Assembly (NCBI RefSeq): GCF_018918145.1
Contig: NZ_JAHLPX010000005.1
Span: forward strand, 186,001-250,000
Source: Anaerotignum sp. MSJ-24
GTDB taxonomy: Bacteria; Bacillota; Clostridia; Lachnospirales; Anaerotignaceae
Direction of reading: 5' to 3'
DNA length: 64,000 nucleotides
Shown here one piece after another: positions 42,532 through 51,142 of the stretch. Within the stretch, counting starts at the first letter, position 1, and each line of letters starts with the position of its first letter. The notes under the pieces are model-generated. The model was not told where the DNA came from. It worked only from the letters and a program-made list of their open reading frames with translations, and searched no databases. Both the position numbers and the translations under genes were made by a program.

Positions 42532-43083
42532 ATGAGCAAGGAAAAAGTTAAAAAAAGCCCCAAACAGGAATTAAAGGAATGGCTTACGGTAATAGTAATC
42601 GGAGCAGTACTTGTTATCGGAATAAGAAACTTCGGTTTTAGAATCACTACGGTTAAGGGTGTTTCAATGGAGCCGAATTATATACACGGAGAATTGGTGT
42701 TTACGGATATGTTTACATATAAAGTATCTGCACCAAAGAGAAATGATATTGTAATATGCGAATATGACAGCGGAATGGATAACGAGCTTTTTATTAAGCG
42801 AGTTATTGCAGGACCCGGTGATGAAATAAATATATATTATAATGAAGACGAAAGCTGTTACAATGTGGCAGTAAACGGTGAAACAATTAATGAAGATTAT
42901 ATAATGGAGCCTATGCTAAGTGGCGGTGACTGGCAGTATCCCATAAAGCTTGTTACAGACGAGTATTTTGTTATGGGTGATAACAGAAATATAAGTGCGG
43001 ACAGCCGTGACAGCTATATCGGTATATTTGACCGAGATAAAATAATAGGCAAGGTACGTTTTAAAATAATGAGTAAAGCATAA
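42532..43083 (+). CDS. lepB: signal peptidase I
   Basis: A 183-residue membrane serine protease that removes signal peptides. One N-terminal helix (WLTVIVIGAVLVIGIRNFGF) is followed by the catalytic Ser in VKGVSMEPNY and Lys in FIKRVIAGPGDEI, and the GDNRNISADSRDSYIG box. Gram-positive size and layout. It overlaps nothing and is 12 bp before rbgA. Confidence 0.95.
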   Translation: MSKEKVKKSPKQELKEWLTVIVIGAVLVIGIRNFGFRITTVKGVSMEPNYIHGELVFTDMFTYKVSAPKRNDIVICEYDSGMDNELFIKRVIAGPGDEINIYYNEDESCYNVAVNGETINEDYIMEPMLSGGDWQYPIKLVTDEYFVMGDNRNISADSRDSYIGIFDRDKIIGKVRFKIMSKA

Positions 43084-43095
43084 CAGAGGTGTAAT

Positions 43096-44043
43096 ATGAA
43101 TATACAGTGGTACCCGGGACACATGACAAAAACCGTACGAATGATGTCGGAAAACATATCGTTGGTTGATGTTGTTGTAGAATTAATAGATGCTCGTATA
43201 CCATACAGCAGTAAAAATCCCGATATAGATAATCTTGCAAAAAACAAAAAAAGAATTATAGTAATGAACAAAACCGACCTTGCGGATCCGGCAAAAACAG
43301 AGGTCTGGAAAAAATGGTTTGAGGCAAAGGGTTTTACGGTTATACTTGCTGATGCGGTTAAAGGAACAGGCGTAAACAAGGTTGCTGATACGGCAAGAAC
43401 GCTTATGAAGGATAAAATTGAGCGAGAAAAAGCAAGAGGCAGACTTTTTGTTCCGGTAAGAGCTATGATAGTCGGAATACCCAATGTAGGAAAATCTACA
43501 TTTATAAATAAAACGGTAGGAAAAACAACCGCAAAAACCGGAGATAAACCCGGTGTTACAAAGGGAAAGCAGTGGATAAGGATTAAAAAGGACTTTGAGC
43601 TTCTGGATACTCCCGGAATACTCTGGCCAAAATTTGAGGACGAAGAGGTCGGGCTTAAGCTTGCCATGATAGGCTCAATTAATGATAATATACTCGATAC
43701 GGAAACATTGTGTACCGAATATATCAATCTTATGATGGTTGTTAATCCGAATTTTATAAAGAACAGATATAATGTTGAATTTGATACTATTGACGAACCG
43801 CATGATGTTCTTGAAAAAATAGCCGTTTCAAGAGGCTTTATCAAAAAAGGCGGAGAGCCTGACTGCGAAAGAACGGCAAAAATAGTTCTTGATGAATTCA
43901 GAGGCGGAAAAATAGGAAAAATTACATTGGAAATGCCTGAGGATATTCACGAAATGGAAGCTAAAATGGTTCGTGAGGAGAAGGAAAAGAAGGCAAAGGA
44001 TGCCGCAAGAAAGGCAGAATACAAGAAAAAGAATAACAGATAA
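43096..44043 (+). CDS. rbgA: ribosome biogenesis GTPase RbgA (YlqF)
   Basis: A 315-residue circularly permuted GTPase needed for 50S assembly. The G motifs come in the permuted order: G4 NKTDLAD first, then G1 GIPNVGKST, then G3 DTPGILWP. It opens MNIQWYPGHMTKTVRMM, as in YlqF. The C-terminal tail is Lys/Glu-rich. It follows lepB and rplS, as in many Firmicutes. Confidence 0.96.
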   Translation: MNIQWYPGHMTKTVRMMSENISLVDVVVELIDARIPYSSKNPDIDNLAKNKKRIIVMNKTDLADPAKTEVWKKWFEAKGFTVILADAVKGTGVNKVADTARTLMKDKIEREKARGRLFVPVRAMIVGIPNVGKSTFINKTVGKTTAKTGDKPGVTKGKQWIRIKKDFELLDTPGILWPKFEDEEVGLKLAMIGSINDNILDTETLCTEYINLMMVVNPNFIKNRYNVEFDTIDEPHDVLEKIAVSRGFIKKGGEPDCERTAKIVLDEFRGGKIGKITLEMPEDIHEMEAKMVREEKEKKAKDAARKAEYKKKNNR

Positions 44044-44057
44044 CACAAATGATAATG

Positions 44058-44093
44058 AGTCCATTGGAATAATACACAATGGACTTATTTTAT
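44058..44093 (+). terminator. rbgA terminator
   Basis: AGTCCATTG (44058-44066) pairs with CAATGGACT (44077-44085), followed by a T-rich tract. Confidence 0.82.
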
Positions 44094-44172
44094 TTACGGT
44101 AATTTTATACATAGGTAATTACAGAAAAATATGCTAAAATTTTATGTATACTATTATATAGGAGGTTTGAAT

Positions 44173-45135
44173 ATGAAAATAAGTCTTTTGGAACCTATAG
44201 GAATTGATGCGGAATTAATGGATAAGCTTTCAGCTCCTTTAAAAGAAATGGGACATGAGTTTGTTTATTATAACAATAAGACTACGGATAAGGATGAGCT
44301 TTTAAAAAGAGCCTGTGACAGCGAAATAGTTATGATTGCAAATAATCCGCTTCTGGACAGCGTAATAGAAAAATGCGATAAGCTTAAAATGCTTGATGTT
44401 GCCTTTACGGGAATTGACCATGTAGGCCAGACTGCCTGCAAAGCAAAGGACGTTATGATATGCAATGCGGCAGGATATTCAAACGAAACGGTTTCCGAGC
44501 TTGCGGTGGGAATGGCAATAGCCGTTCTCAGAAAAATAGCCGAAGGTGATAAAGCGGTAAGAAACGGCGGAACGCTTGCAAGTGCCGGACTTATGGGAAC
44601 AGAGCTCAATACAAAAACCGTCGGTATAATAGGAACGGGAAGAATAGGAATAATGACAGCCAAGCTTTTCAAGGCATTCGGCTGTAAGGTTATCGGTTAC
44701 AGCAGAACAAAGAAGCCCGAAGCTGTTGAGGCCGGTATCGAATATATGGAGCTTGATGATGTTCTTAAGACAAGTGATATAGTATCTCTCCATATTCCGG
44801 CAACGGCAGAAACTAAGCAGTTTATCAATAAAGAAAAAATAGCTCTTATGAAGAAGAGTGCTATACTTATAAATTGTGCAAGAGGAGCTGTTGTTGATAA
44901 TACGGCACTTGCGGAGGCACTTAATGTCGGAGATATAGCCGGTGCGGCAATAGATGTATTTGATATGGAACCGCCTATTCCTGTGGATTATCCTTTACTT
45001 TCGGCTAAAAATACACTCCTTACACCTCATGTCGCATTTGCGTCAAAGGAATCTATGATAAGAAGAGCTAATATAGTGTTTGATAACTTATATGCTTACT
45101 TAGAAGGCAAACCTATTAATGTTGTTAAATATTAA
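44173..45135 (+). CDS. D-2-hydroxyacid dehydrogenase
   Basis: A 320-residue NAD-dependent oxidoreductase of the SerA/LdhA/glycerate dehydrogenase superfamily. The Rossmann motif is VGIIGTGRIGIMTAKLF; catalytic residues are in NCARGAVVDNTAL (Arg), DVFDMEPPIPVDYPLL (Glu) and LTPHVAFASKES (His). No ACT domain, so it is not a typical serine-pathway SerA. Substrate unclear: hydroxypyruvate, phenylpyruvate or a 2-ketoacid. ATG 44173 is chosen for the AGGAGG upstream. Confidence 0.88.
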   Translation: MKISLLEPIGIDAELMDKLSAPLKEMGHEFVYYNNKTTDKDELLKRACDSEIVMIANNPLLDSVIEKCDKLKMLDVAFTGIDHVGQTACKAKDVMICNAAGYSNETVSELAVGMAIAVLRKIAEGDKAVRNGGTLASAGLMGTELNTKTVGIIGTGRIGIMTAKLFKAFGCKVIGYSRTKKPEAVEAGIEYMELDDVLKTSDIVSLHIPATAETKQFINKEKIALMKKSAILINCARGAVVDNTALAEALNVGDIAGAAIDVFDMEPPIPVDYPLLSAKNTLLTPHVAFASKESMIRRANIVFDNLYAYLEGKPINVVKY

Positions 45136-45214
45136 TTTAACGATCTGCCTTTTGGATAGTTTGTTTTGTTGTCAAGTTTTATAAATTTTTAACAATCAAA
45201 TTTAAAGTTTATTT

Positions 45215-45248
45215 AATCTCTGTCGGTAAATCCGGCAGAGATTGTTTT
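45215..45248 (+). terminator. terminator of the 2-hydroxyacid dehydrogenase gene
   Basis: AATCTCTG (45215-45222) pairs with CAGAGATT (45236-45243), then GTTTT. The remaining stretch to 45400 shows nothing else recognisable. Confidence 0.8.
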
Positions 45249-45399
45249 GTGCAATTTGTTCAATATGACATAATGATATGATGAATAACTCTGCATATGT
45301 ATGAAAAATACGGTCGGATTTTGATACAATTTTTTTGCGGTTCGTTTCTTTAGGGTAATTTTTATAAATTTACGGTAACAAATACGTAAAAAATTACGG

Positions 45400-45428
45400 T
45401 TGACACTTTGTACTATTTTTAGTACCCT
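45400..45428 (+). promoter_or_regulatory. possible promoter of the gntR gene
   Basis: TTGACA (45400-45405) with a weak TACCCT at 17 bp. An inverted repeat GTACT/AGTAC lies in the spacer. The -10 is poor. Confidence 0.4.
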
Positions 45429-45500
45429 TTTAAATAACTTAAGCAATTCTGTAAGACAGCATGTGTAAAAGATTTTTAGGGCGGAAAGAAAGGAGTTGTC

Positions 45501-46196
45501 ATGGAACTCAAGACTGTCCAAACCCAAAAAATTTACAAAAACATCGTTGAACAGATAGTAGACCTTATCCATGACGGCAGCCTCAAATGCGGAGATAAGC
45601 TTCCGCCGGAGAGATCGCTTGCGGAGATGCTAAATGTAAGCAGAACTTCCGTAAGAGAAGCACTTAAGGTTATGGAAATAATGGGTATAATCGAAATCAG
45701 ACCGGGCGAAGGCTCGATAGTGTCGGATTTCAATGTACAGCCGTTTTTATCAATGGTCTGGCCCGTTATTATAGCCAATGAGAACACGGAAAGGGATTTG
45801 CTGGAGTTCAGAAAAATACTTGAAGAAGGCTCTATAAGGCACTTAGCACTTAAAGGCAACAGTGTGGAGTTTTACAAAGGTCTTAAGGATATAATCGACG
45901 AGATGGCTTGTGCCGGCGATGATATCGAAAAAAGCGTTCAGCTTGATATTCGGTTTCACAGGCATATATTTGAGCTTACCGGCAACAGAATGCTTGTAAC
46001 GGTACAGAATTTTGTTGAGTATATACTTGAAAAAACAGTCAACTACAACAGAAGTGCCGCACTTGAAGAAAAAGGTTCCAATGTGGCGATATTCAACCAG
46101 CATAGAGAAATTTATGATGCGTTGGTTGCAGGAGATAGCTGTACGGCAGTTCAGAAAATGTCTGATCATTTGGACTACGTACAAAATTTAAGTTAA
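45501..46196 (+). CDS. GntR-family regulator, FadR/LldR subgroup (FCD domain)
   Basis: A 231-residue transcription factor. The N-terminal winged helix has LIHDGSLKCGDKLPPERSLAEMLNVSRTSVREALKVMEIMGIIEIRPGEGSIV. The all-helical FCD domain (about 85-225) has the metal or ligand His residues in DIRFHRHIFELTGN and FNQHREIYDALVAGD. Members regulate lactate, glycolate or acid metabolism, and the next operon encodes a GlcD-type oxidase. A FadR-type operator (TGGT-N3-ACCA) lies between this gene and that operon, so it is probably the local repressor. Confidence 0.93.
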   Translation: MELKTVQTQKIYKNIVEQIVDLIHDGSLKCGDKLPPERSLAEMLNVSRTSVREALKVMEIMGIIEIRPGEGSIVSDFNVQPFLSMVWPVIIANENTERDLLEFRKILEEGSIRHLALKGNSVEFYKGLKDIIDEMACAGDDIEKSVQLDIRFHRHIFELTGNRMLVTVQNFVEYILEKTVNYNRSAALEEKGSNVAIFNQHREIYDALVAGDSCTAVQKMSDHLDYVQNLS

Positions 46197-46226
46197 TTCC
46201 GTCAGGAAAATTTTTTTTAGCATGAC

Positions 46227-46237
46227 TGGTTAGACCA
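46227..46237. promoter_or_regulatory. FadR/LldR-type operator
   Basis: TGGTTAGACCA is the palindrome TGGT-N3-ACCA typical of the FadR subfamily of GntR regulators. A second inverted repeat TACCGAT/ATCGGTA lies just downstream (46241-46275). Both are in the leader of the oxidase/Etf operon. Confidence 0.7.
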
Positions 46238-46375
46238 TCATACCGATAGTTTATTAACAAACAATTTAATCGGTAGCTTCGGTCAGAACATAATAATCAG
46301 CACCAAATTAAGTAAATGCATCACAATGTCTTAAGTAAACAGATAATTTGATTTTTAAAAAGGAGGAAATTTAAG

Positions 46376-47800
46376 ATGGAATTTAATAAGGTTACACCTG
46401 AAATTATTGAACAGCTTAAAGCAATCGCACCCGGCAGAGCGTTTGCAGGCAGCGAAATCAACGAAGACTACGCTCATGACGAAATGAGATTTTACGGAAC
46501 AAAGCTTCCCGATGTAGTTGTTGAGGCTACTTCAGCTGAAGAAATTTCAGCTATTCTTAAACTTGCTAACGAGAACAATATCCCCGTAATCCCCAGAGGT
46601 GCCGGCACAGGCCTTGCAGGCGGTGCTGTTGCTAAATACGGCGGAATCATGGTTTCAACAGTAAGAATGAACAAGATCAAATCATATGACCTTGGAAACC
46701 TTACAGTAGTTGTTGAACCCGGTGTTCTTCTTAACGATCTCGCTGAAGATGCAGCGAAACAGGGTCTTATGTATCCACCCGATCCCGGTGAAAAGTTTGC
46801 AACACTCGGTGGTAACGTTTCAACAAACGCCGGCGGTATGAGAGCTGTTAAATACGGTTCAACAAGAGATTACGTTCGTGCTATGCAGGTAGTTCTTCCT
46901 ACAGGCGAAATCGTAAGATTCGGTTCAAACGTAACAAAGACAAGTTCAGGTTACAGCTTCATCAACCTCATCTGTGGTTCAGAAGGTACACTTGGATTTA
47001 TTACAGAGCTTACACTTTCACTTATTCCTATGCCTAAGGAATTCGTAAGCTTAATCGTTCCTTTCGAAGATCTTGAATCATGTATCGCTACAGTACCTCA
47101 GATCTTCCTCAACAAGTTCGAGCCTCAGGCACTTGAGTTCATGGGCAGAGATATTGTTGAAATGAGTGAGAAGTATCTTGAAAAAGAAAACTTCCCTAAA
47201 GTTATCGATGGTGTTGAAGCAGGCGCTTACCTTCTTATGACATTCGATGGTAACGACAGAGATCAGCTTGATGCAATCTGCGAGCAGATCAGTGAAGTAT
47301 TATTCGAGAACGGTGCTCTCGACGTATTCGTTGCTGATACACCTGACAAGAGAAGAGATGCTTGGGCTGCAAGAAGCCAGTTCCTTGAATCAATTCAGGC
47401 TGCAACAGATGAACTTGACGAATGTGACGTAGTTGTTCCCAGAGATAAGATTGCTGAATACTTCAACTGGGTACTTACACTTCAGGATAAATACAAAGTT
47501 ACAATCAGAGGCTTTGGTCATGCCGGAGACGGTAACCTTCATATCTATGCTTGTAAAGAAGGCGATATGTCACTTGATGAGTTCGCTGAAAAGGCTCACG
47601 ATGTTATGCAGGAAATGTATGCAAAAGCTGTTGAAATGGGCGGCGAGATCTCAGGCGAGCATGGTATCGGACATAGTAAGGTTGGCTTCCTTGAGGATGC
47701 TGCCGGAGAAACAAAGATGGCTCTTATGCAGGGTATCAAGAAAGTATTCGACCCTAACAACATCTTAAATCCCGGTAAGGTTTGCGAGAAGTTTGACTAA
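46376..47800 (+). CDS. FAD-linked 2-hydroxyacid (lactate/glycolate) oxidoreductase, GlcD family
   Basis: A 474-residue flavoprotein of the VAO/PCMH family. The FAD-binding half has IPVIPRGAGTGLAGGAV, GNLTVVVEPGVLLNDL, YPPDPGEKFATLGGNVSTNAGGMRAVKYG and GSEGTLGFITELTL; the C-terminal half has RGFGHAGDGNLHIY and GGEISGEHGIGHSK. In anaerobes such enzymes pair with EtfAB to oxidise lactate with NAD by electron confurcation, as for LctD of Acetobacterium woodii. The EtfBA genes in this operon favour that role. Codons are those of highly expressed genes (AAC, GGT, TTC), unlike most neighbours. Confidence 0.9.
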   Translation: MEFNKVTPEIIEQLKAIAPGRAFAGSEINEDYAHDEMRFYGTKLPDVVVEATSAEEISAILKLANENNIPVIPRGAGTGLAGGAVAKYGGIMVSTVRMNKIKSYDLGNLTVVVEPGVLLNDLAEDAAKQGLMYPPDPGEKFATLGGNVSTNAGGMRAVKYGSTRDYVRAMQVVLPTGEIVRFGSNVTKTSSGYSFINLICGSEGTLGFITELTLSLIPMPKEFVSLIVPFEDLESCIATVPQIFLNKFEPQALEFMGRDIVEMSEKYLEKENFPKVIDGVEAGAYLLMTFDGNDRDQLDAICEQISEVLFENGALDVFVADTPDKRRDAWAARSQFLESIQAATDELDECDVVVPRDKIAEYFNWVLTLQDKYKVTIRGFGHAGDGNLHIYACKEGDMSLDEFAEKAHDVMQEMYAKAVEMGGEISGEHGIGHSKVGFLEDAAGETKMALMQGIKKVFDPNNILNPGKVCEKFD

Positions 47801-47885
47801 TTTGATAAATTTAATTAAAATTAAAACGGAAGTTAATTTTGAATAAACAGTAGTTATTTGTAATAATTTGGGGAGGAAATTAAAA

Positions 47886-49025
47886 ATGGCTTATATTTTA
47901 GATGACGACGGACGTGCTTTAGTTGCTGACGTTAAGAATTTCTGCGATAAAGAAGTAAAAGAACAGTGCAAGGCTTATGATGAATCAGGCGAATGGCCTA
48001 AAGAAATTTATGACAAGGCTATCGAACTTGGTTACCAGATGCTCGAAGTTCCCGAAGAATACGGCGGACTCGGACTTCCCGGAGAAACAATCCTTGCAAT
48101 GTATGAGGAAATGGCTTGGTCAGATGCAGGTTTTGCTGTAACAATGGCAGCAAGCAACCTTGCTCTTAAACCTATTCTTATTTCAGGTACAGAAGAACAG
48201 AAACAGAAATACTGTGACATGGTTGTAAACGGTAGCCTTGGTGCTTTCGGTCTTACAGAGCCCAATGCAGGTTCAGACCCCGGTGCAGGAAAAACAACAG
48301 CAGTTAAAGACGGCGATGACTATATCCTTAATGGTAGAAAATGCTTCATCACAAACGCACCCGTTGCTGATTTCTTCATCATCACAGCTCTTACAGACAA
48401 ATCAAAAGGTCTTAAGGGTATGAGTGCATTCATCGTCGACAAGGGTACACCCGGATTAAGCACAACAAACCATGAAAACAAAATGGGTATCAGAACATCA
48501 ATCACAAGTGACGTTGTTCTTGAAGATGTAAGAATCCCCGCAACACAGAGACTTGGTGCAGAAGGTACAGGCTTCGCAACAGCTATGAAGACTCTTGACC
48601 TTGCAAGAATGTTCGTTGGCGGACTTGCAGTAGGTATCGCTCAGAGAGCACTTGACGAAGGTATCGCTTATACAAAGACAAGATGCCAGTTCGGCAGACC
48701 TGTTGCTAAGAACCAGGGACTTCAGTTCAAGATGGCTGATATGGCTATCCAGATTGAAACAGCTCGTCAGCTCGTATTACATGCTCACAAGCTTTATGAA
48801 CTTGGTCTTCCTTATGGTAAGGAAGCTGCTATGGCTAAATGCTACGCAGGCGACATCGCTGTTCAGGTTGCACTTGACGGCATCCAGTTATTCGGCGGAT
48901 ATGGATATTCAAGAGAGTATCCTGTAGAAAAACTCTTAAGAGACGCTAAGATCTTCCAGATCTTCGAAGGCTCAAACGAAATCCAGAGAGTTGTTATTGC
49001 AAACCACATTCTTGGAAAATTCTAA
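47886..49025 (+). CDS. acyl-CoA dehydrogenase (butyryl-CoA dehydrogenase type)
   Basis: A 379-residue FAD enzyme. It shows GAFGLTEPNAGSDPGAGKTTAV (FAD site), NGRKCFITNAPVADFFIITA, the DLARMFVGGLAVGIAQRALD helix, and the C-terminal YGYSREYPVEKLLRDAKIFQIFEGSNEIQRVVI with the catalytic Glu region (EGSNEI). The size and EtfBA neighbours fit Bcd/Etf complexes of anaerobes that reduce crotonyl-CoA or acrylyl-CoA. No crotonase or thiolase genes are in the window, so the exact acyl-CoA is not known. ATG 47886 follows GGGGAGGAAATTAAAA. Confidence 0.9.
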   Translation: MAYILDDDGRALVADVKNFCDKEVKEQCKAYDESGEWPKEIYDKAIELGYQMLEVPEEYGGLGLPGETILAMYEEMAWSDAGFAVTMAASNLALKPILISGTEEQKQKYCDMVVNGSLGAFGLTEPNAGSDPGAGKTTAVKDGDDYILNGRKCFITNAPVADFFIITALTDKSKGLKGMSAFIVDKGTPGLSTTNHENKMGIRTSITSDVVLEDVRIPATQRLGAEGTGFATAMKTLDLARMFVGGLAVGIAQRALDEGIAYTKTRCQFGRPVAKNQGLQFKMADMAIQIETARQLVLHAHKLYELGLPYGKEAAMAKCYAGDIAVQVALDGIQLFGGYGYSREYPVEKLLRDAKIFQIFEGSNEIQRVVIANHILGKF

Positions 49026-49118
49026 TTAACTTAAAATAATAAACAACTTGACAGTAGACGTGCACAATTATGTGTACGCCTACTGCTGTTATAAAATACT
49101 ATGAGGAGGAATTTCTAA

Positions 49119-49889
49119 ATGGAAATTTTAGTTTGTGTTAAACAGGTTCCCGATGCAGACGTTGAAGTAAAATTAAACGCTGATGGCAAACCCAATGTAG
49201 ATAGCATTGCACCTGTTGTTAATGCATTTGATGGATATGCATTAGAGATGGCTACAAGATTTAAAGAAGCTAACGGCGGTACAGTTGTTGTTATGTCAAT
49301 CGGATCTGACAATGTTAAGGATTCGATGAAGAACTGCCTTGCTGTTGGTGCTGACGAAGCTTATATCATCAGCGATGTTATTGCTGATGCAGATACACTT
49401 GCTACAAGCGAAGTTCTTGCTGCTGCAGTTGCTAAGCTTGAAGAAGTTAGAGGTAAAAAATTCGATATCGTTTGCTGCGGTAAAGAATCAACAGACTTTG
49501 CTTGCGGACAGATTTCACAGGAGCTTTCAGAAAAGCTTGGCTATGGTGAAGTAGTTGACGTTATCGGCTTCGAGCCTAAGGACGGCGTTCTTTCAGTTAA
49601 GAAAGAAACAGAAGAAGGCTACAACATGCTTGAAATCGGAACACCTTGTGTTCTCGGTATCATTAAGCCCGATTACGAGCCCAGATACCCGACCATGAAG
49701 AGCAAAATGGCTGCAAGAAAGAAAGACATTCCTGTAGTTGAAACAGGCGTAAACGCTGCTTCTCCCGTAAAAGTTGTTAAGGTTTATACACCTGCTAAGA
49801 AATCAGCCGGCGTAAAAATCAAAGAAGAAACTAATGAAGAGTCTGCACTTAAGGCATTCGCTATGTTAGTTGATGCAAAAGTATTATAA
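49119..49889 (+). CDS. etfB: electron transfer flavoprotein beta subunit
   Basis: A 256-residue subunit. It opens EILVCVKQVPDADVEVKLNADGKPNVDSIAPVVNAFDGYALEMA, then GADEAYIISD and GKESTDFACGQISQELSEKLG, typical of anaerobic EtfB. In bifurcating Etf, this subunit carries the second FAD and binds NADH. It lies upstream of etfA in one transcript with the acyl-CoA dehydrogenase. A well-defined AGGAGG precedes the ATG. Confidence 0.95.
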   Translation: MEILVCVKQVPDADVEVKLNADGKPNVDSIAPVVNAFDGYALEMATRFKEANGGTVVVMSIGSDNVKDSMKNCLAVGADEAYIISDVIADADTLATSEVLAAAVAKLEEVRGKKFDIVCCGKESTDFACGQISQELSEKLGYGEVVDVIGFEPKDGVLSVKKETEEGYNMLEIGTPCVLGIIKPDYEPRYPTMKSKMAARKKDIPVVETGVNAASPVKVVKVYTPAKKSAGVKIKEETNEESALKAFAMLVDAKVL

Positions 49890-49910
49890 TAAGGGAGGAG
49901 GACTATTCAA

Positions 49911-50888
49911 ATGAGTAAAAATATTTTTGTTTATGTTGAAGCTGCCGAAGGAAAGGCTAAAAATGTAGGTCTTGAAATTCTTACACCTGCAAGAGTAGCT
50001 GCTGACGGCGGAGAAGTTACTGCTGTTGTAATCGGAAACGGTGTTGAAGAGGCTGCAAAACAGGCTATCGCTTTCGGTGCTGATAAGGTTATCGCTGTTG
50101 ACGATGCTCAGTATGCAACATACAATACAGATACTTATGCAAACGCACTTGTAGAACTTGTTAAGAAATACAATCCTAATGCTGTATTTGTTGGTGCTAC
50201 TCCAGACGGAAAAGATTTTGCTCCCGTAGCTGCTGCAAAATTAGGTTCAGGCTGTGTTGCTAACGTAACAGGCGTTGCTGTTGAAGACGGAAAAATCGTT
50301 TACACATCACCTGTATATGCAGGTGCTATCCTTAACGATGCAGTTTGCGAAAGCGACGTTGAATTTGCTGTTCTTCGTTCAGGTGCTTTCAAGAAGGCTG
50401 AACCCGATGAAGCAAAGGCAGGAGAAATCATTGCTGAGCCTATCACATGTGCTGCAGATGCAATCAGAGCTAAGGTTGTTGACGTTGTAAAAGAAATTTC
50501 TGAAACAGTAAACCTTGAAGAGGCTGACGTAATCGTTGCCGGCGGACGTGGTGTTGGTTCTGCTGAAAACTTTGCAATCCTTAAAGAGCTTGCTGATGCA
50601 CTTGGCGGCGTTATCGGTGCAACAAGAGCACCTATCGAAGCTGGCTGGATTTCAAGAGCTTACCAGATCGGTCAGTCAGGCAAGAGCGTTGCTCCCAAGC
50701 TTTACATTGCTTGCGGTATCTCAGGTGCTACACAGCATGTTGCAGGTATCACAGGTGCTGACTATATCGTAGCTATCAACAAAGATGAAGATGCTTCAAT
50801 CTTTGATATTGCTAACGTAGGTATCGTAGGAAACCTTCTTGAGGTTGTTCCCGTACTTACAGCAGAAGTTAAGAAGCTTAAAGGCTGA
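49911..50888 (+). CDS. etfA: electron transfer flavoprotein alpha subunit
   Basis: A 325-residue FAD subunit. The C-terminal FAD domain has GGRGVGSAENFAILKELADALGGVIGATRAPIEAGWI, QIGQSGKSVAPKLYIACGISGATQHVAGI and AINKDEDASIFDIANVGIVGNLLEVVPVL. It forms the EtfAB dimer with the gene upstream, taking electrons between the GlcD-type oxidase, the acyl-CoA dehydrogenase and possibly ferredoxin/NAD. Last gene of the operon; a terminator follows. Confidence 0.96.
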   Translation: MSKNIFVYVEAAEGKAKNVGLEILTPARVAADGGEVTAVVIGNGVEEAAKQAIAFGADKVIAVDDAQYATYNTDTYANALVELVKKYNPNAVFVGATPDGKDFAPVAAAKLGSGCVANVTGVAVEDGKIVYTSPVYAGAILNDAVCESDVEFAVLRSGAFKKAEPDEAKAGEIIAEPITCAADAIRAKVVDVVKEISETVNLEEADVIVAGGRGVGSAENFAILKELADALGGVIGATRAPIEAGWISRAYQIGQSGKSVAPKLYIACGISGATQHVAGITGADYIVAINKDEDASIFDIANVGIVGNLLEVVPVLTAEVKKLKG

Positions 50889-50906
50889 TATAAAAATTGA
50901 TTTTAG

Positions 50907-50939
50907 CAGTCCCATGATTGAGTTCATGGGACTGTTTTT
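50907..50939 (+). terminator. terminator of the oxidase/acyl-CoA dehydrogenase/etf operon
   Basis: CAGTCCCATGA (50907-50917) pairs with TCATGGGACTG (50924-50934), then TTTTT. Confidence 0.92.
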
Positions 50940-51142
50940 GTTTTGTCCAAAACTAAAAGTGAGCATAAGTTGCAATAATATGGCGAATAAATACAAATAT
51001 ATATTATCTTTCCTCGGTGGAGATTATGCCAAAAATTTCAAAAGCTATTGAAATTATAATTTGTTCTATGTATAATTATATTTGTTACAAGTTATATTTT
51101 ATAACTCAAATAATAAATTATATTTTAAAGGGAGGATGCTTT

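Noticed and set aside
51017-51142. Longer N-terminus for the S-layer protein from 51017
   Set aside because: The signal peptide MRKRIISTLLCLVMVLGL begins at 51143 directly after AAAGGGAGGA; the upstream part is AT-rich non-coding.
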